Assembly: GCA_016124385.1 (NCBI GenBank)
Contig: WGNU01000006.1
Location: 491,399 to 555,398 of the forward strand
DNA from: Alphaproteobacteria bacterium
Lineage (GTDB): Bacteria > Pseudomonadota > Alphaproteobacteria > Micropepsales > Micropepsaceae
Length of the DNA stretch: 64,000 bases
Reading direction: 5' to 3'
This document shows, piece after piece, positions 56,241 through 64,000 of the stretch; positions within the stretch are counted from its first letter, which is position 1; every line of letters begins with the position of its first letter. Below the pieces are notes generated by a model. That model ran no database searches. It was not told where the DNA came from and worked only from the letters and a program-made list of their open reading frames with translations. The position numbers were made by a program, and so were the translations under genes.

Positions 56241-57098
56241 ATGCTCACATGGCGGATCGGCGATGTGACGATCAAGCGGATCGTCGAGTTGGAGGCGACG
56301 GGCGGCTCGGCGTTCATTCTGCCGGAGGCGACGCCCGACCTCGCCAAGAGCATTTCCTGGCTCTTTCCCCATTTCGCGGACGCGACGGGGAACCTCAAGA
56401 TGAGCGTGCACGCGCTTCTGATCGAGACGCCGACGATCCGCCTCATCGTGGATACCTGCATCGGCAACGACAAGCAGCGCGACATTCCCAACTGGTCGAA
56501 CCTGCAGACGCGGTTCCTCGACGAAATCACGGCGGCGGGCTTTCCGCGCGAGAGCATCGATGTCGTGCTCTGCACGCATCTCCATGTCGATCACGTGGGC
56601 TGGAACACGATGCTGGTGGAGGGCAAGTGGACGCCCACCTTCCCGAACGCGCGGTATCTCATCGGCCGCGACGAATTCGAGTATTGGCGCAAGGAAGAAG
56701 AGCAGCTCGGCAACCCGGCGACCTCGCCCTTCGGCGATAGCGTCAAACCCGTGTTCGACGCGGGGCTCGTCGAGCTCGTCACGACCACGCACCGCGTCTC
56801 CGATGAAATCTCGCTCGAGCCGACGCTCGGCCACACGCCCGGCCATGTGAGCGTGCGGATCCGCTCGAAGGGCGAACAGGCGCTCATCACGGGCGATTTC
56901 ATGCATCACCCGTGTCAGATCGCGAAGCCCGACATGTCGTCCGCCGTCGATTTCGACCCGAAGGCGGCGGCGGCGACCAGGCGGCGGATGTTCGAAAGTC
57001 TCGCCGGCGACGGCACGCTCGTGATCGGTACGCATTTCGCCGCGCCCACGGCCGGGCGGATCGTGCCGGACGGCGCCGTCTGGCGGTTCGCGGTCTAA
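56241..57098 (+). CDS. MBL-fold metallo-hydrolase
   Basis: 285 residues. Full metal set: HLHVDHVGW, the His of GHTPGH, Asp of TGDFMHH and His of GTHFAAP. The closest architecture is that of lactonase/esterase-like MBL proteins. Substrate not known. GGGAGGGA precedes the ATG. Its last codons and the first two bases of its stop are copied in the duplication around the element at 57098-57207; the third base of the TAA stop comes from the insert. Confidence 0.92.
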   Translation: MLTWRIGDVTIKRIVELEATGGSAFILPEATPDLAKSISWLFPHFADATGNLKMSVHALLIETPTIRLIVDTCIGNDKQRDIPNWSNLQTRFLDEITAAGFPRESIDVVLCTHLHVDHVGWNTMLVEGKWTPTFPNARYLIGRDEFEYWRKEEEQLGNPATSPFGDSVKPVFDAGLVELVTTTHRVSDEISLEPTLGHTPGHVSVRIRSKGEQALITGDFMHHPCQIAKPDMSSAVDFDPKAAAATRRRMFESLAGDGTLVIGTHFAAPTAGRIVPDGAVWRFAV

Positions 57099-57231
57099 GA
57101 GCGTCCTCATCCTGAGGAGCCCTTTCGCCCCACCCTTCGAGGGCCGCTCCGCGGCCGCCTCAGAATGAGGCGAAAGGGCGTCTCGAAGGATGGGAATTCG
57201 GCTGCATCGCCGGCCGGCGGTTCGCGGTCTA
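57074..57231. mobile_element. Family A inserted element with 24-bp flanking duplication
   Basis: 57074-57097 and 57208-57231 are direct repeats (22 of 24; the last 16 identical). The first is the end of the metallo-hydrolase gene, the second abuts the stop of the convergent ArsC-like gene. Between them are exactly 110 bp (57098-57207), as in the copy at 29384. The 90-bp core is 57104-57193. The stem 57120-57129 / 57169-57178 has a T-A pair where the other copy has C-G. Confidence 0.78.
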
Positions 57232-57582
57232 GGCGAAAAGCGCGGCGTAACGCTCCGGCGAGAAACCGATCTCAAGGCTCGCGCCCCTCTCCAGCACCGG
57301 GCGCTTGATCATCGAGGGGGTCTCGCGCATCAGGCGGATGGCTTTGGCCTCCGTCAGGCCCTCCTTCGCCGCATCGGGGAGCGCGCGGAAGGAGCGGCCG
57401 GCGCGGTTCAGCACCTTTTCCCAGCCGGCCGCCTTGCACCAGCGCTCGAGCGCGGCCGCGCTCACGCCCTCGCGCTTATAGTCGTGGAAGGTGTAAGGGA
57501 TGCCCCTCCCCGCCAGCCAGGCAAAGGCGCGTCTCATCGTGTCGCAGTTCTTGATGCCGTAGAGCGTGACCGCCATCGCCAT
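57229..57582 (-). CDS. ArsC/Spx family thioredoxin-like protein (YffB type)
   Basis: 117 residues. LYGIKNCDTMRRAFAWL, YKREGVS, FRALPDAAK and MIKRPVLE fit the ArsC/YffB family, with a single Cys in CDTM. The exact role of YffB proteins is not settled. Starts at 57585 (GTG), 57582 and 57576 (ATG) are possible; 57582 forms TGATG with the upstream stop. Confidence 0.88.
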   Translation of the reverse strand: MAMAVTLYGIKNCDTMRRAFAWLAGRGIPYTFHDYKREGVSAAALERWCKAAGWEKVLNRAGRSFRALPDAAKEGLTEAKAIRLMRETPSMIKRPVLERGASLEIGFSPERYAALFA

Positions 57583-58016
57583 CACGCATAGCCGAGCGCG
57601 CGGAGCACCATCGTCTGGTCGAAATAGGGCCGCTCGCAGATGATTTTATCGCCGCCCTCCGGGAACTCGAAGCTGCCGGCCATCCGTACGCGGAACGATT
57701 TGCCCGTCGGCTCGATCGTGCCCGTGGGGGTGCGGAGCGGACCCAGATGCGTGCCCGTCAGCCAGAATTCGACCAGCACCGTGTTGCCGGCATGGGCGAT
57801 CGCGATGATCTCGTTGCCCTGATCGGGGAAGGGCGTGCGCGAGGCCGCGAAATAGCCGCGCACTTGCTCCTCGCCGTCGAACACCTGGCCGCCGCCATAC
57901 ATCTCGTAGCGCGGATGCTCGAACGTCGCGATCACCGCGTCCCAGTCGCACACGCATTCCAGCGCCATGTGATCGCGCACGGTTTTCAGGCGCCGCTCGG
58001 CGAGATCGTCAGGCAT
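57582..58016 (-). CDS. SnoaL-like polyketide cyclase family protein
   Basis: 144 residues with the NTF2-like pattern: helix with CDWDAVIATFEHPRYEMY, GGGQVFDGEEQVRGYF and late strands including SFRVRMAGSFEF and ICERPYFDQTMVL. GGAGGA is upstream of the ATG. It is coupled to the ArsC-like gene by TGATG. Role unknown; it may act on small ring compounds. Confidence 0.85.
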   Translation of the reverse strand: MPDDLAERRLKTVRDHMALECVCDWDAVIATFEHPRYEMYGGGQVFDGEEQVRGYFAASRTPFPDQGNEIIAIAHAGNTVLVEFWLTGTHLGPLRTPTGTIEPTGKSFRVRMAGSFEFPEGGDKIICERPYFDQTMVLRALGYA

Positions 58017-58095
58017 GGGAAATCCTCCGGGTTCGGTGACGCGCGGGAGTGTTTCAGGCGGCGGGGGGTGGGGAAAGAGGCTCGACGCCGCGCCC

Positions 58096-58851
58096 CTACC
58101 CCTTCAGCACCACCGCCGTGCCGGAGAGCGTGACGGTGCCGTCGTCGTTGAGGAGGCCGCGCGCGGCGGCCGCCTTGCGGATGGCGGCAGGGTCGCTCGC
58201 CGCGACGTCGAAGGCGCGAAGGCCCTCGCCGCGATCATCCTTGAGGCCCACGAAGCGCAGCTCGCCGCCTTCGCTCAAGCCGATGCGCCAGTGATCGCCT
58301 GAGCGGGCGGCCGGAAACCCCAGCACCTCCGCCCAGCGCGCGGCCATTTTGTCGGGCGCCTCGCCCTGAAGCTCGGCGCCCACGATCGCCGTCACGCGGT
58401 CGCGCGCGATGTGCTTCTGCCATTCGGGGCCCCCCCATTCCCAGCGGTCGCGCGGCGTCATCGCGTCGATCGAGACGATCGCGCCGCCCAGATCGCGCGG
58501 GTGGAGATGCGTGAAGGCGGCACCGTTCCCATCCCATTGATCGACGATGCGCGCGCCCGCCTCGCGAACGCGCGCGCGCGCCGCCGCGAGATCGTCCGTC
58601 TGGAAGATGACCATGTAGCCGCCGTCGCCGCCGCGCTTTTCTAGCAGGCGCCCGGCGGTGGTGCCGGCCTCCTTCGGGGAGACGACTTCCAGGAACGTCA
58701 TGCCGATGGGCACGACCGCGTTCTTCAGCCCGTATTTGCCGACGCCCGGATCGTCATAGGCGTAAGGAACGGCGAAGAGCGCGGCGATATCGCCCTGCGC
58801 GGCGGCAAGGTCGTGCGCGACGAGCGCGATCTGGCGAAGGCGGATCTCCAT
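58096..58851 (-). CDS. VOC family protein (glyoxalase-like)
   Basis: 251 residues. The first half is a vicinal-oxygen-chelate module (RQIALVAHDL to GGYMVIFQTDDLAAARARV, HLHPRDLGGAIVSID); the second half (VTAIVGAELQGEAPDKMAARWAEVLG split) looks like a second, weaker copy. Possible metal ligands are the His in HLHPRDLG. Substrate not predictable. No coupled neighbour. Confidence 0.83.
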   Translation of the reverse strand: MEIRLRQIALVAHDLAAAQGDIAALFAVPYAYDDPGVGKYGLKNAVVPIGMTFLEVVSPKEAGTTAGRLLEKRGGDGGYMVIFQTDDLAAARARVREAGARIVDQWDGNGAAFTHLHPRDLGGAIVSIDAMTPRDRWEWGGPEWQKHIARDRVTAIVGAELQGEAPDKMAARWAEVLGFPAARSGDHWRIGLSEGGELRFVGLKDDRGEGLRAFDVAASDPAAIRKAAAARGLLNDDGTVTLSGTAVVLKG

Positions 58852-58947
58852 GGGGCGTTCCTCGTTTTCCCGGTCCGGGCGCCTTGCCGGCGCTCTCGCG
58901 CCAATTCGAGCAGCGCGGCGCGGTTTTGTCCATGCCGGCCGGGGGAC

Positions 58948-60495
58948 CTACTCCCACTCGATGGTGCCGGGGGGTTTGGAGGTGATGTCGTAGACGACGC
59001 GGTTGATGCCGCGCACCTCGTTGACGATGCGCGTCGCGGCGCGGTTGAGGAATTCGTGGGTGAAGGGATAGGCCTCGGCCGTCATGCCGTCGGTCGAGGT
59101 CACGGCCCTCAGCGCACAGACGAATTCATAGGAGCGCTCATCGCCCATCACGCCCACGGTCTTCACCGGCAGGAGCACGGCGAAGGCCTGCCAGATGGCA
59201 TCGTAGAGGCCGGCCGAGCGGATTTCGTCGAGATAGATCGCGTCGGCCTTCCTGAGGATCTCCAGCTTCTCGTGCGTGATCTCGCCCGGCATGCGGATCG
59301 CGAGGCCCGGGCCCGGAAACGGGTGGCGGGCGATGAAGTGCTCGGGCATGCCGAGCTCGCGGCCGAGCGCGCGCACCTCGTCCTTGAAGAGTTCGCGCAG
59401 GGGCTCGACCAGCTTCATGTTCATGCGTTCCGGCAGGCCGCCCACATTGTGGTGCGATTTGATGGTGACGCTCGGCCCGCCGGTGAACGACACGCTCTCG
59501 ATAACGTCAGGGTACAGAGTCCCTTGCGCCAGGAAATCCGCGCCGCCGATCTTTTTCGCCTCCGCCTCGAAGATGTCGATGAAGGTCGCGCCGATGATCT
59601 TGCGCTTGCGCTCGGGGTCGGTCACGCCCTCGAGCTTGCCGAGGAAATCCTTTTCCGCCGCGACGTGGACGAGCGGGATGTTGTAGGTGCCGCGAAAGAG
59701 CGAGACCACCTCCTCCGCCTCGCCCGCGCGCATCATGCCGGTATCGACGAACACACACGTGAGCTGATCGCCGATCGCCTCGTGGATGAGGACGGCCGTC
59801 ACCGCGCTGTCGACGCCGCCCGAGAGGCCGCAAAGCACGCGGCCCTTGCCGACCTGCGCGCGGATTTTGGCGATCTCGCGCGCGCGGAATTCGTGCATCG
59901 TCCAATCGCCTTTGCAGCCCGCGATGCGATGCGTGAAGTTCTTCAAGAGCTCCGCGCCGCGCGGCGTGTGGACGACCTCGGGGTGGAACTGGACGCCATA
60001 GAAGCGGCGCCTCTCATCGGCGATGGCGGCGAAGGGCGCGCCCTCGCTCACCGCGATGACGGTAAAGCCTTCCGGCAGCGCGACGACGCGGTCGCCATGG
60101 CTCATCCAGACGGTGTCGGCCTCGCCCTTCGGCCAGAGGCCCTCAAAGAGCGGCGAGGCCCCGGTTGCGGTGATGCGCGCGCGGCCGAATTCGCGGGTGT
60201 GGCCGCTTTCGACCGTGCCGCCCAGTTGCGCGACCATCGTCTGTTCGCCGTAGCAGATGCCGAGCACCGGCACGCCCGCCTCGAACACCGCCTGCGGCGC
60301 GCGGGGCGTGCCGCTTCCCGTGACGCTCGCGGGGCCGCCCGAGAGGATGATCGCCTTCGCCTTCAGGCGTTCGAGCGCGGGGCCCGCCGATTGGAACGGC
60401 ACGATCTCGGAATAAACGCCGCTCTCGCGCACCCGCCGCGCGATGAGCTGCGTCACCTGGCTGCCGAAATCGATGATGAGGACCGTATCGCTCAT
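58948..60495 (-). CDS. guaA: GMP synthase (glutamine-hydrolysing)
   Basis: 515 residues. Glutaminase triad: Cys81 in GICYGEQTM, His and Glu in QFHPEV. ATP pyrophosphatase P-loop LSGGVDSAV and the C-terminal dimerisation domain ending [17 protein letters not shown] are present. It converts XMP to GMP, the step after guaB. ATG 60495 overlaps the rsmB-type stop as ATGA. Confidence 0.98.
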   Translation of the reverse strand: MSDTVLIIDFGSQVTQLIARRVRESGVYSEIVPFQSAGPALERLKAKAIILSGGPASVTGSGTPRAPQAVFEAGVPVLGICYGEQTMVAQLGGTVESGHTREFGRARITATGASPLFEGLWPKGEADTVWMSHGDRVVALPEGFTVIAVSEGAPFAAIADERRRFYGVQFHPEVVHTPRGAELLKNFTHRIAGCKGDWTMHEFRAREIAKIRAQVGKGRVLCGLSGGVDSAVTAVLIHEAIGDQLTCVFVDTGMMRAGEAEEVVSLFRGTYNIPLVHVAAEKDFLGKLEGVTDPERKRKIIGATFIDIFEAEAKKIGGADFLAQGTLYPDVIESVSFTGGPSVTIKSHHNVGGLPERMNMKLVEPLRELFKDEVRALGRELGMPEHFIARHPFPGPGLAIRMPGEITHEKLEILRKADAIYLDEIRSAGLYDAIWQAFAVLLPVKTVGVMGDERSYEFVCALRAVTSTDGMTAEAYPFTHEFLNRAATRIVNEVRGINRVVYDITSKPPGTIEWE

Positions 60496-61820
60496 GCGGT
60501 CTTTTCCATCCGTGCAAAGAAGAAACCGTCCGTCCCCGTTGCAATCGGGGAGAGCTGGAGCGCCGTGCCGCCGGCGAGCGGGAGGACCGCGCCTTCGGGC
60601 GGCGGGGCGCCGATCGCCTCTTCCCACGTCGCGGCGGCATCGGTGAGTGCGAGCGTCTTATCGCGCGTGAGCAGCGCCTCGATCTGCTGCGCGTTCTCTT
60701 CCCGAAACAGCGAGCACGTGACATAGACGAGCGCGCCGCCCGGGCGCAGCAGGCGCGCCGCGCGGTCGAGGAGCGTGCGTTGTGCCGCGACATAATGGGC
60801 GAGCCCCTCCTCGGTGAGGCGCCATTTCGCGTCCGGGCCCCGCCGCCACGCGCCCGAGCCCGAGCACGGCGCATCGACGAAAGCGAGGTGAATGGAGCCC
60901 TTCACGTCTTCAAGGTCGGGATCGCGTTTCCCCGTCGCGGGGTCCCAATCGGTGAGCGCACGGGGATGGACGTTGTGGAGGTCCGCCTTCTTCACGCGAT
61001 CCGTGCCGGCTTTCAGGCGCGCCGCATCGATGTCGCAGGCGAAGATCTGGCCCTTGCCCTCCATCATCATCGCGAGCGCGAGCGTCTTGCCGCCGCCGCC
61101 CGCGCAGAGATCGAGCACCTGGCGGCCGGGTTTCGCGCCCGAGAGCAGCGCGGTCAGCTGCGATCCCTCGTCCTGGATGTCGATCGCGCCCTTGGCGAAG
61201 AGCGGCAGCGCGCGAAGGTTCGTGCCGACGAGATCCTCGTCGCGATCGACGCGCAGGCCCCAGGGGCTGAAGGGCGTCGCGCGCGCCTCGAACCCCACCT
61301 CGCCGAGCGCGCCCAGCACCTTCTCGCGCGTCGTCATGCCCGTGTTGACGCGGATGTCGAGCGGGGCTGGCTCCAGCAGCGCCGCCATCAATTCCTCCGC
61401 CTGCGGACCAAAGGCGGCCTCGAGCTTCACCGCCAGCCAGTCCGGCCAATTGCGCCGGCCGCGCCCGGCGGCCGGCGGCGCGGCGCCGGCAAGGCGGCCG
61501 CGTTCGGCCTCGCTCACGGCGGCGGCGTGATAGCGCCCTTCGCCCGTTTGCGATGCGATGTCGGAGGGCGACCAGCCGAGGCGCAGCTTCGCCGTGCCCA
61601 GCACCCAGGCGCGCGGCGTGTTCGCGCCCATGAGCGCGGCGGCATCGCCGCGATAGCGGATGGCGGCGAACAGCATCTCGCGGATCGCGGCGCGGTCCTT
61701 CGAGCCCGCATAGCGGTTGCGCACGCCCCATTCGCGCAGCGCTTTATCCGCAGGCTGAGGATGCTCGGCCAGGCGCTCGAGGATCTCGATCGCGGCCTTC
61801 AGGCGGGCGCCGGGGGTCAT
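60492..61820 (-). CDS. rsmB: RsmB/NOP family 16S rRNA m5C methyltransferase
   Basis: 442 residues. An N-terminal NusB-like helical region (about 1-120), then the SAM-binding [23 protein letters not shown] with one catalytic Cys and [11 protein letters not shown] with the other. It methylates a cytosine in 16S rRNA; rsmB itself is likely but other RsmB/NOP paralogs exist. It sits between guaB and guaA, coupled to guaA. Confidence 0.9.
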   Translation of the reverse strand: MTPGARLKAAIEILERLAEHPQPADKALREWGVRNRYAGSKDRAAIREMLFAAIRYRGDAAALMGANTPRAWVLGTAKLRLGWSPSDIASQTGEGRYHAAAVSEAERGRLAGAAPPAAGRGRRNWPDWLAVKLEAAFGPQAEELMAALLEPAPLDIRVNTGMTTREKVLGALGEVGFEARATPFSPWGLRVDRDEDLVGTNLRALPLFAKGAIDIQDEGSQLTALLSGAKPGRQVLDLCAGGGGKTLALAMMMEGKGQIFACDIDAARLKAGTDRVKKADLHNVHPRALTDWDPATGKRDPDLEDVKGSIHLAFVDAPCSGSGAWRRGPDAKWRLTEEGLAHYVAAQRTLLDRAARLLRPGGALVYVTCSLFREENAQQIEALLTRDKTLALTDAAATWEEAIGAPPPEGAVLPLAGGTALQLSPIATGTDGFFFARMEKTA

Positions 61821-61853
61821 GACGCCGTCTCGCGGCAGCCGAGCGTTCGTGCT

Positions 61854-61959
61854 CCTCCCCCGTTCACGGGGGAGGTGGCCCGAAGGGCCGGTGGGGGGAA
61901 GGTCTCTGGAACTCGCCCCCTCCCCGGCTGCGCCGGACCTCCCCCGTAAACGGGGGAGG
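61854..61959. repeat. Family C repeat, 106-bp double-palindrome unit (copy 1)
   Basis: Two 22-base palindromes (61854-61875 and 61938-61959, 10-bp arms CCTCCCCCGT / ACGGGGGAGG) separated by 62 bp. The spacer has inner hairpins GGCCC-GAA-GGGCC and CCGG-CTGCG-CCGG. It lies between guaB and the rsmB-type gene, both on the minus strand. Confidence 0.82.
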
Positions 61960-61997
61960 AAAGGGGAAACTCTGGAATCGTCACGGTACGGATCGCC

Positions 61998-63551
<1,554 letters not shown>

Positions 63552-63580
63552 CTACGCATGGAAATCCAGTCTTGCCCCTT

Positions 63581-63711
63581 CTTCCTCCTCCCCCGTTCAC
63601 GGGGGAGGTGTCGCGGAGCGACGGCGGGGGGAGAGTCCGAGGAACGTGCCCCCTCCGGCCCTTCGGGCCACCTCCCCCGCACGCGGGGGAGGAAAGAAGG
63701 GCTTCTCACCC
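63581..63711. repeat. Family C repeat (copy 2)
   Basis: 106-bp unit at 63587-63692 with 22-base palindromic ends, plus matching flanks. It is nearly identical to copy 3 at 63871-64000 (two substitutions and one extra base by eye). The stretch after guaB, 63499-64000, has no gene I can support and consists mostly of these repeats. Confidence 0.85.
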
Positions 63712-63721
63712 CAATCAGGAG

Positions 63722-63846
63722 TGTCATGGCCGGGCTTGTCCCGGCCATCCATCGTGCTCCGATCGACATGAGGCGCCGGGGCAGTTGAAGCATGGATGGC
63801 CGCCACCCTCCGCCTGCGCGGAGGGCAGGCAAGGGCGGCCATGACA
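63722..63846. repeat. Family B repeat, short form between two family C copies
   Basis: 125 bp starting TGTCATGGCCGG and ending CGGCCATGACA, with the same inverted ends as 2830-2917 and 7308-7678 but a different stem (GGCCGGG-CTTGT-CCCGGCC) and no gene. Flanks AATCAGGAG and AATCGGAG resemble a decayed target duplication. Confidence 0.75.
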
Positions 63847-63870
63847 ATCGGAGAATGGTCGGCGACGCGT

Positions 63871-64000
63871 CTTCCTCCTCCCCCGTACACGGGGGAGGTG
63901 TCGCGGAGCGACGGCGGGGGGAGAGTCTGAGGAACGTGCCCCCTCCGGCCCTTCGGGCCACCTCCCCCGCACGCGGGGGAGGAAAGCAAGGGCTTCTCAC
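63871..64000. repeat. Family C repeat (copy 3), reaching the window edge
   Basis: 106-bp unit at 63877-63982 with palindromic ends; the similarity to copy 2 continues to the last base of the window, so the repeat boundary is not seen. Confidence 0.85.

Noticed and set aside
58813..60726. Open frame of 637 codons on the plus strand
   Set aside because: Antisense to guaA; no family features.
63581..64000. Regular repeats at the right end as a CRISPR array
   Set aside because: Units are about 106 bp with inner palindromes and only two copies plus a different element between them; no short repeats with unique spacers.

Overview
This is a GC-rich, almost fully coding stretch of a bacterial chromosome, and gene content and order point to an alphaproteobacterium. 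Diagnostic blocks are DUF2066 / CDP-alcohol transferase / hdaA / ppk / ppx, fabD-fabG-acpP-fabF-mltG-yicC-gmk, rpsF-rpsR-rplI-dnaB-alr-mlaEF-radA-cvpA-purF, and lptF-lptG-lptD-surA-pdxA-rsmA. A B12-dependent ribonucleotide reductase fits too. I cannot name genus or species from the sequence. I found no rRNA, tRNA, CRISPR array, prophage or transposase gene.

Layout. 1-2.8 kb: the 3' end of nrdJ with a strong terminator, then an SDR and an AI-2E-type permease. 2.9-14 kb: aspS, rnd, a serine hydrolase, a GIY-YIG element, then the ppx-ppk-hdaA-CDP-alcohol transferase-DUF2066 run on the minus strand. 14-20 kb: purM-purN, ndk, an ABC-F ATPase, holC and pepA. 20.5-29.4 kb: the envelope operon lptF-lptG-lptD-surA continuing into pdxA, rsmA and a zinc alcohol dehydrogenase. 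29.5-35.6 kb: fatty-acid synthesis genes with mltG, yicC and gmk on the minus strand. 35.8-45.8 kb: ribosomal proteins, replicative helicase, alanine racemase, Mla-type transporter core, radA, cvpA, purF and an SDR. 45.8-51 kb: an enoyl-CoA hydratase, der, bamB, a YfgM-like protein and panB. 51-58.9 kb: a more accessory segment with an orphan outer-membrane protein, cupin, crotonase, small GIY-YIG-like protein, NTF2-like protein, cytochrome P450, MarR regulator, metallo-hydrolase, ArsC-like, SnoaL-like and VOC proteins. 58.9-63.5 kb: guaA, rsmB-type methyltransferase and guaB.

Many genes overlap by ATGA or GTGA and are probably translationally coupled. The window concentrates purine synthesis (purM, purN, purF, guaA, guaB, gmk, ndk), outer-membrane biogenesis (lptD, lptF, lptG, surA, bamB, mlaEF) and replication functions (dnaB, holC, hdaA).

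The most interesting content is non-coding. Three families of small structured repeats sit almost entirely between genes. Family A (90-bp core) occurs twice, between convergent genes, each time as a 110-bp insert flanked by a 24-27 bp direct duplication of the gene ends, with compensatory base changes in its stem. Family B has TGTCATG termini; one copy is a 371-bp unit with perfect 31-bp terminal inverted repeats enclosing a solo GIY-YIG nuclease gene, and two others are short and lack the gene. Family C is an exactly 106-bp double-palindrome unit present three times near the right end. These look like small mobile elements, one of which may carry its own nuclease.
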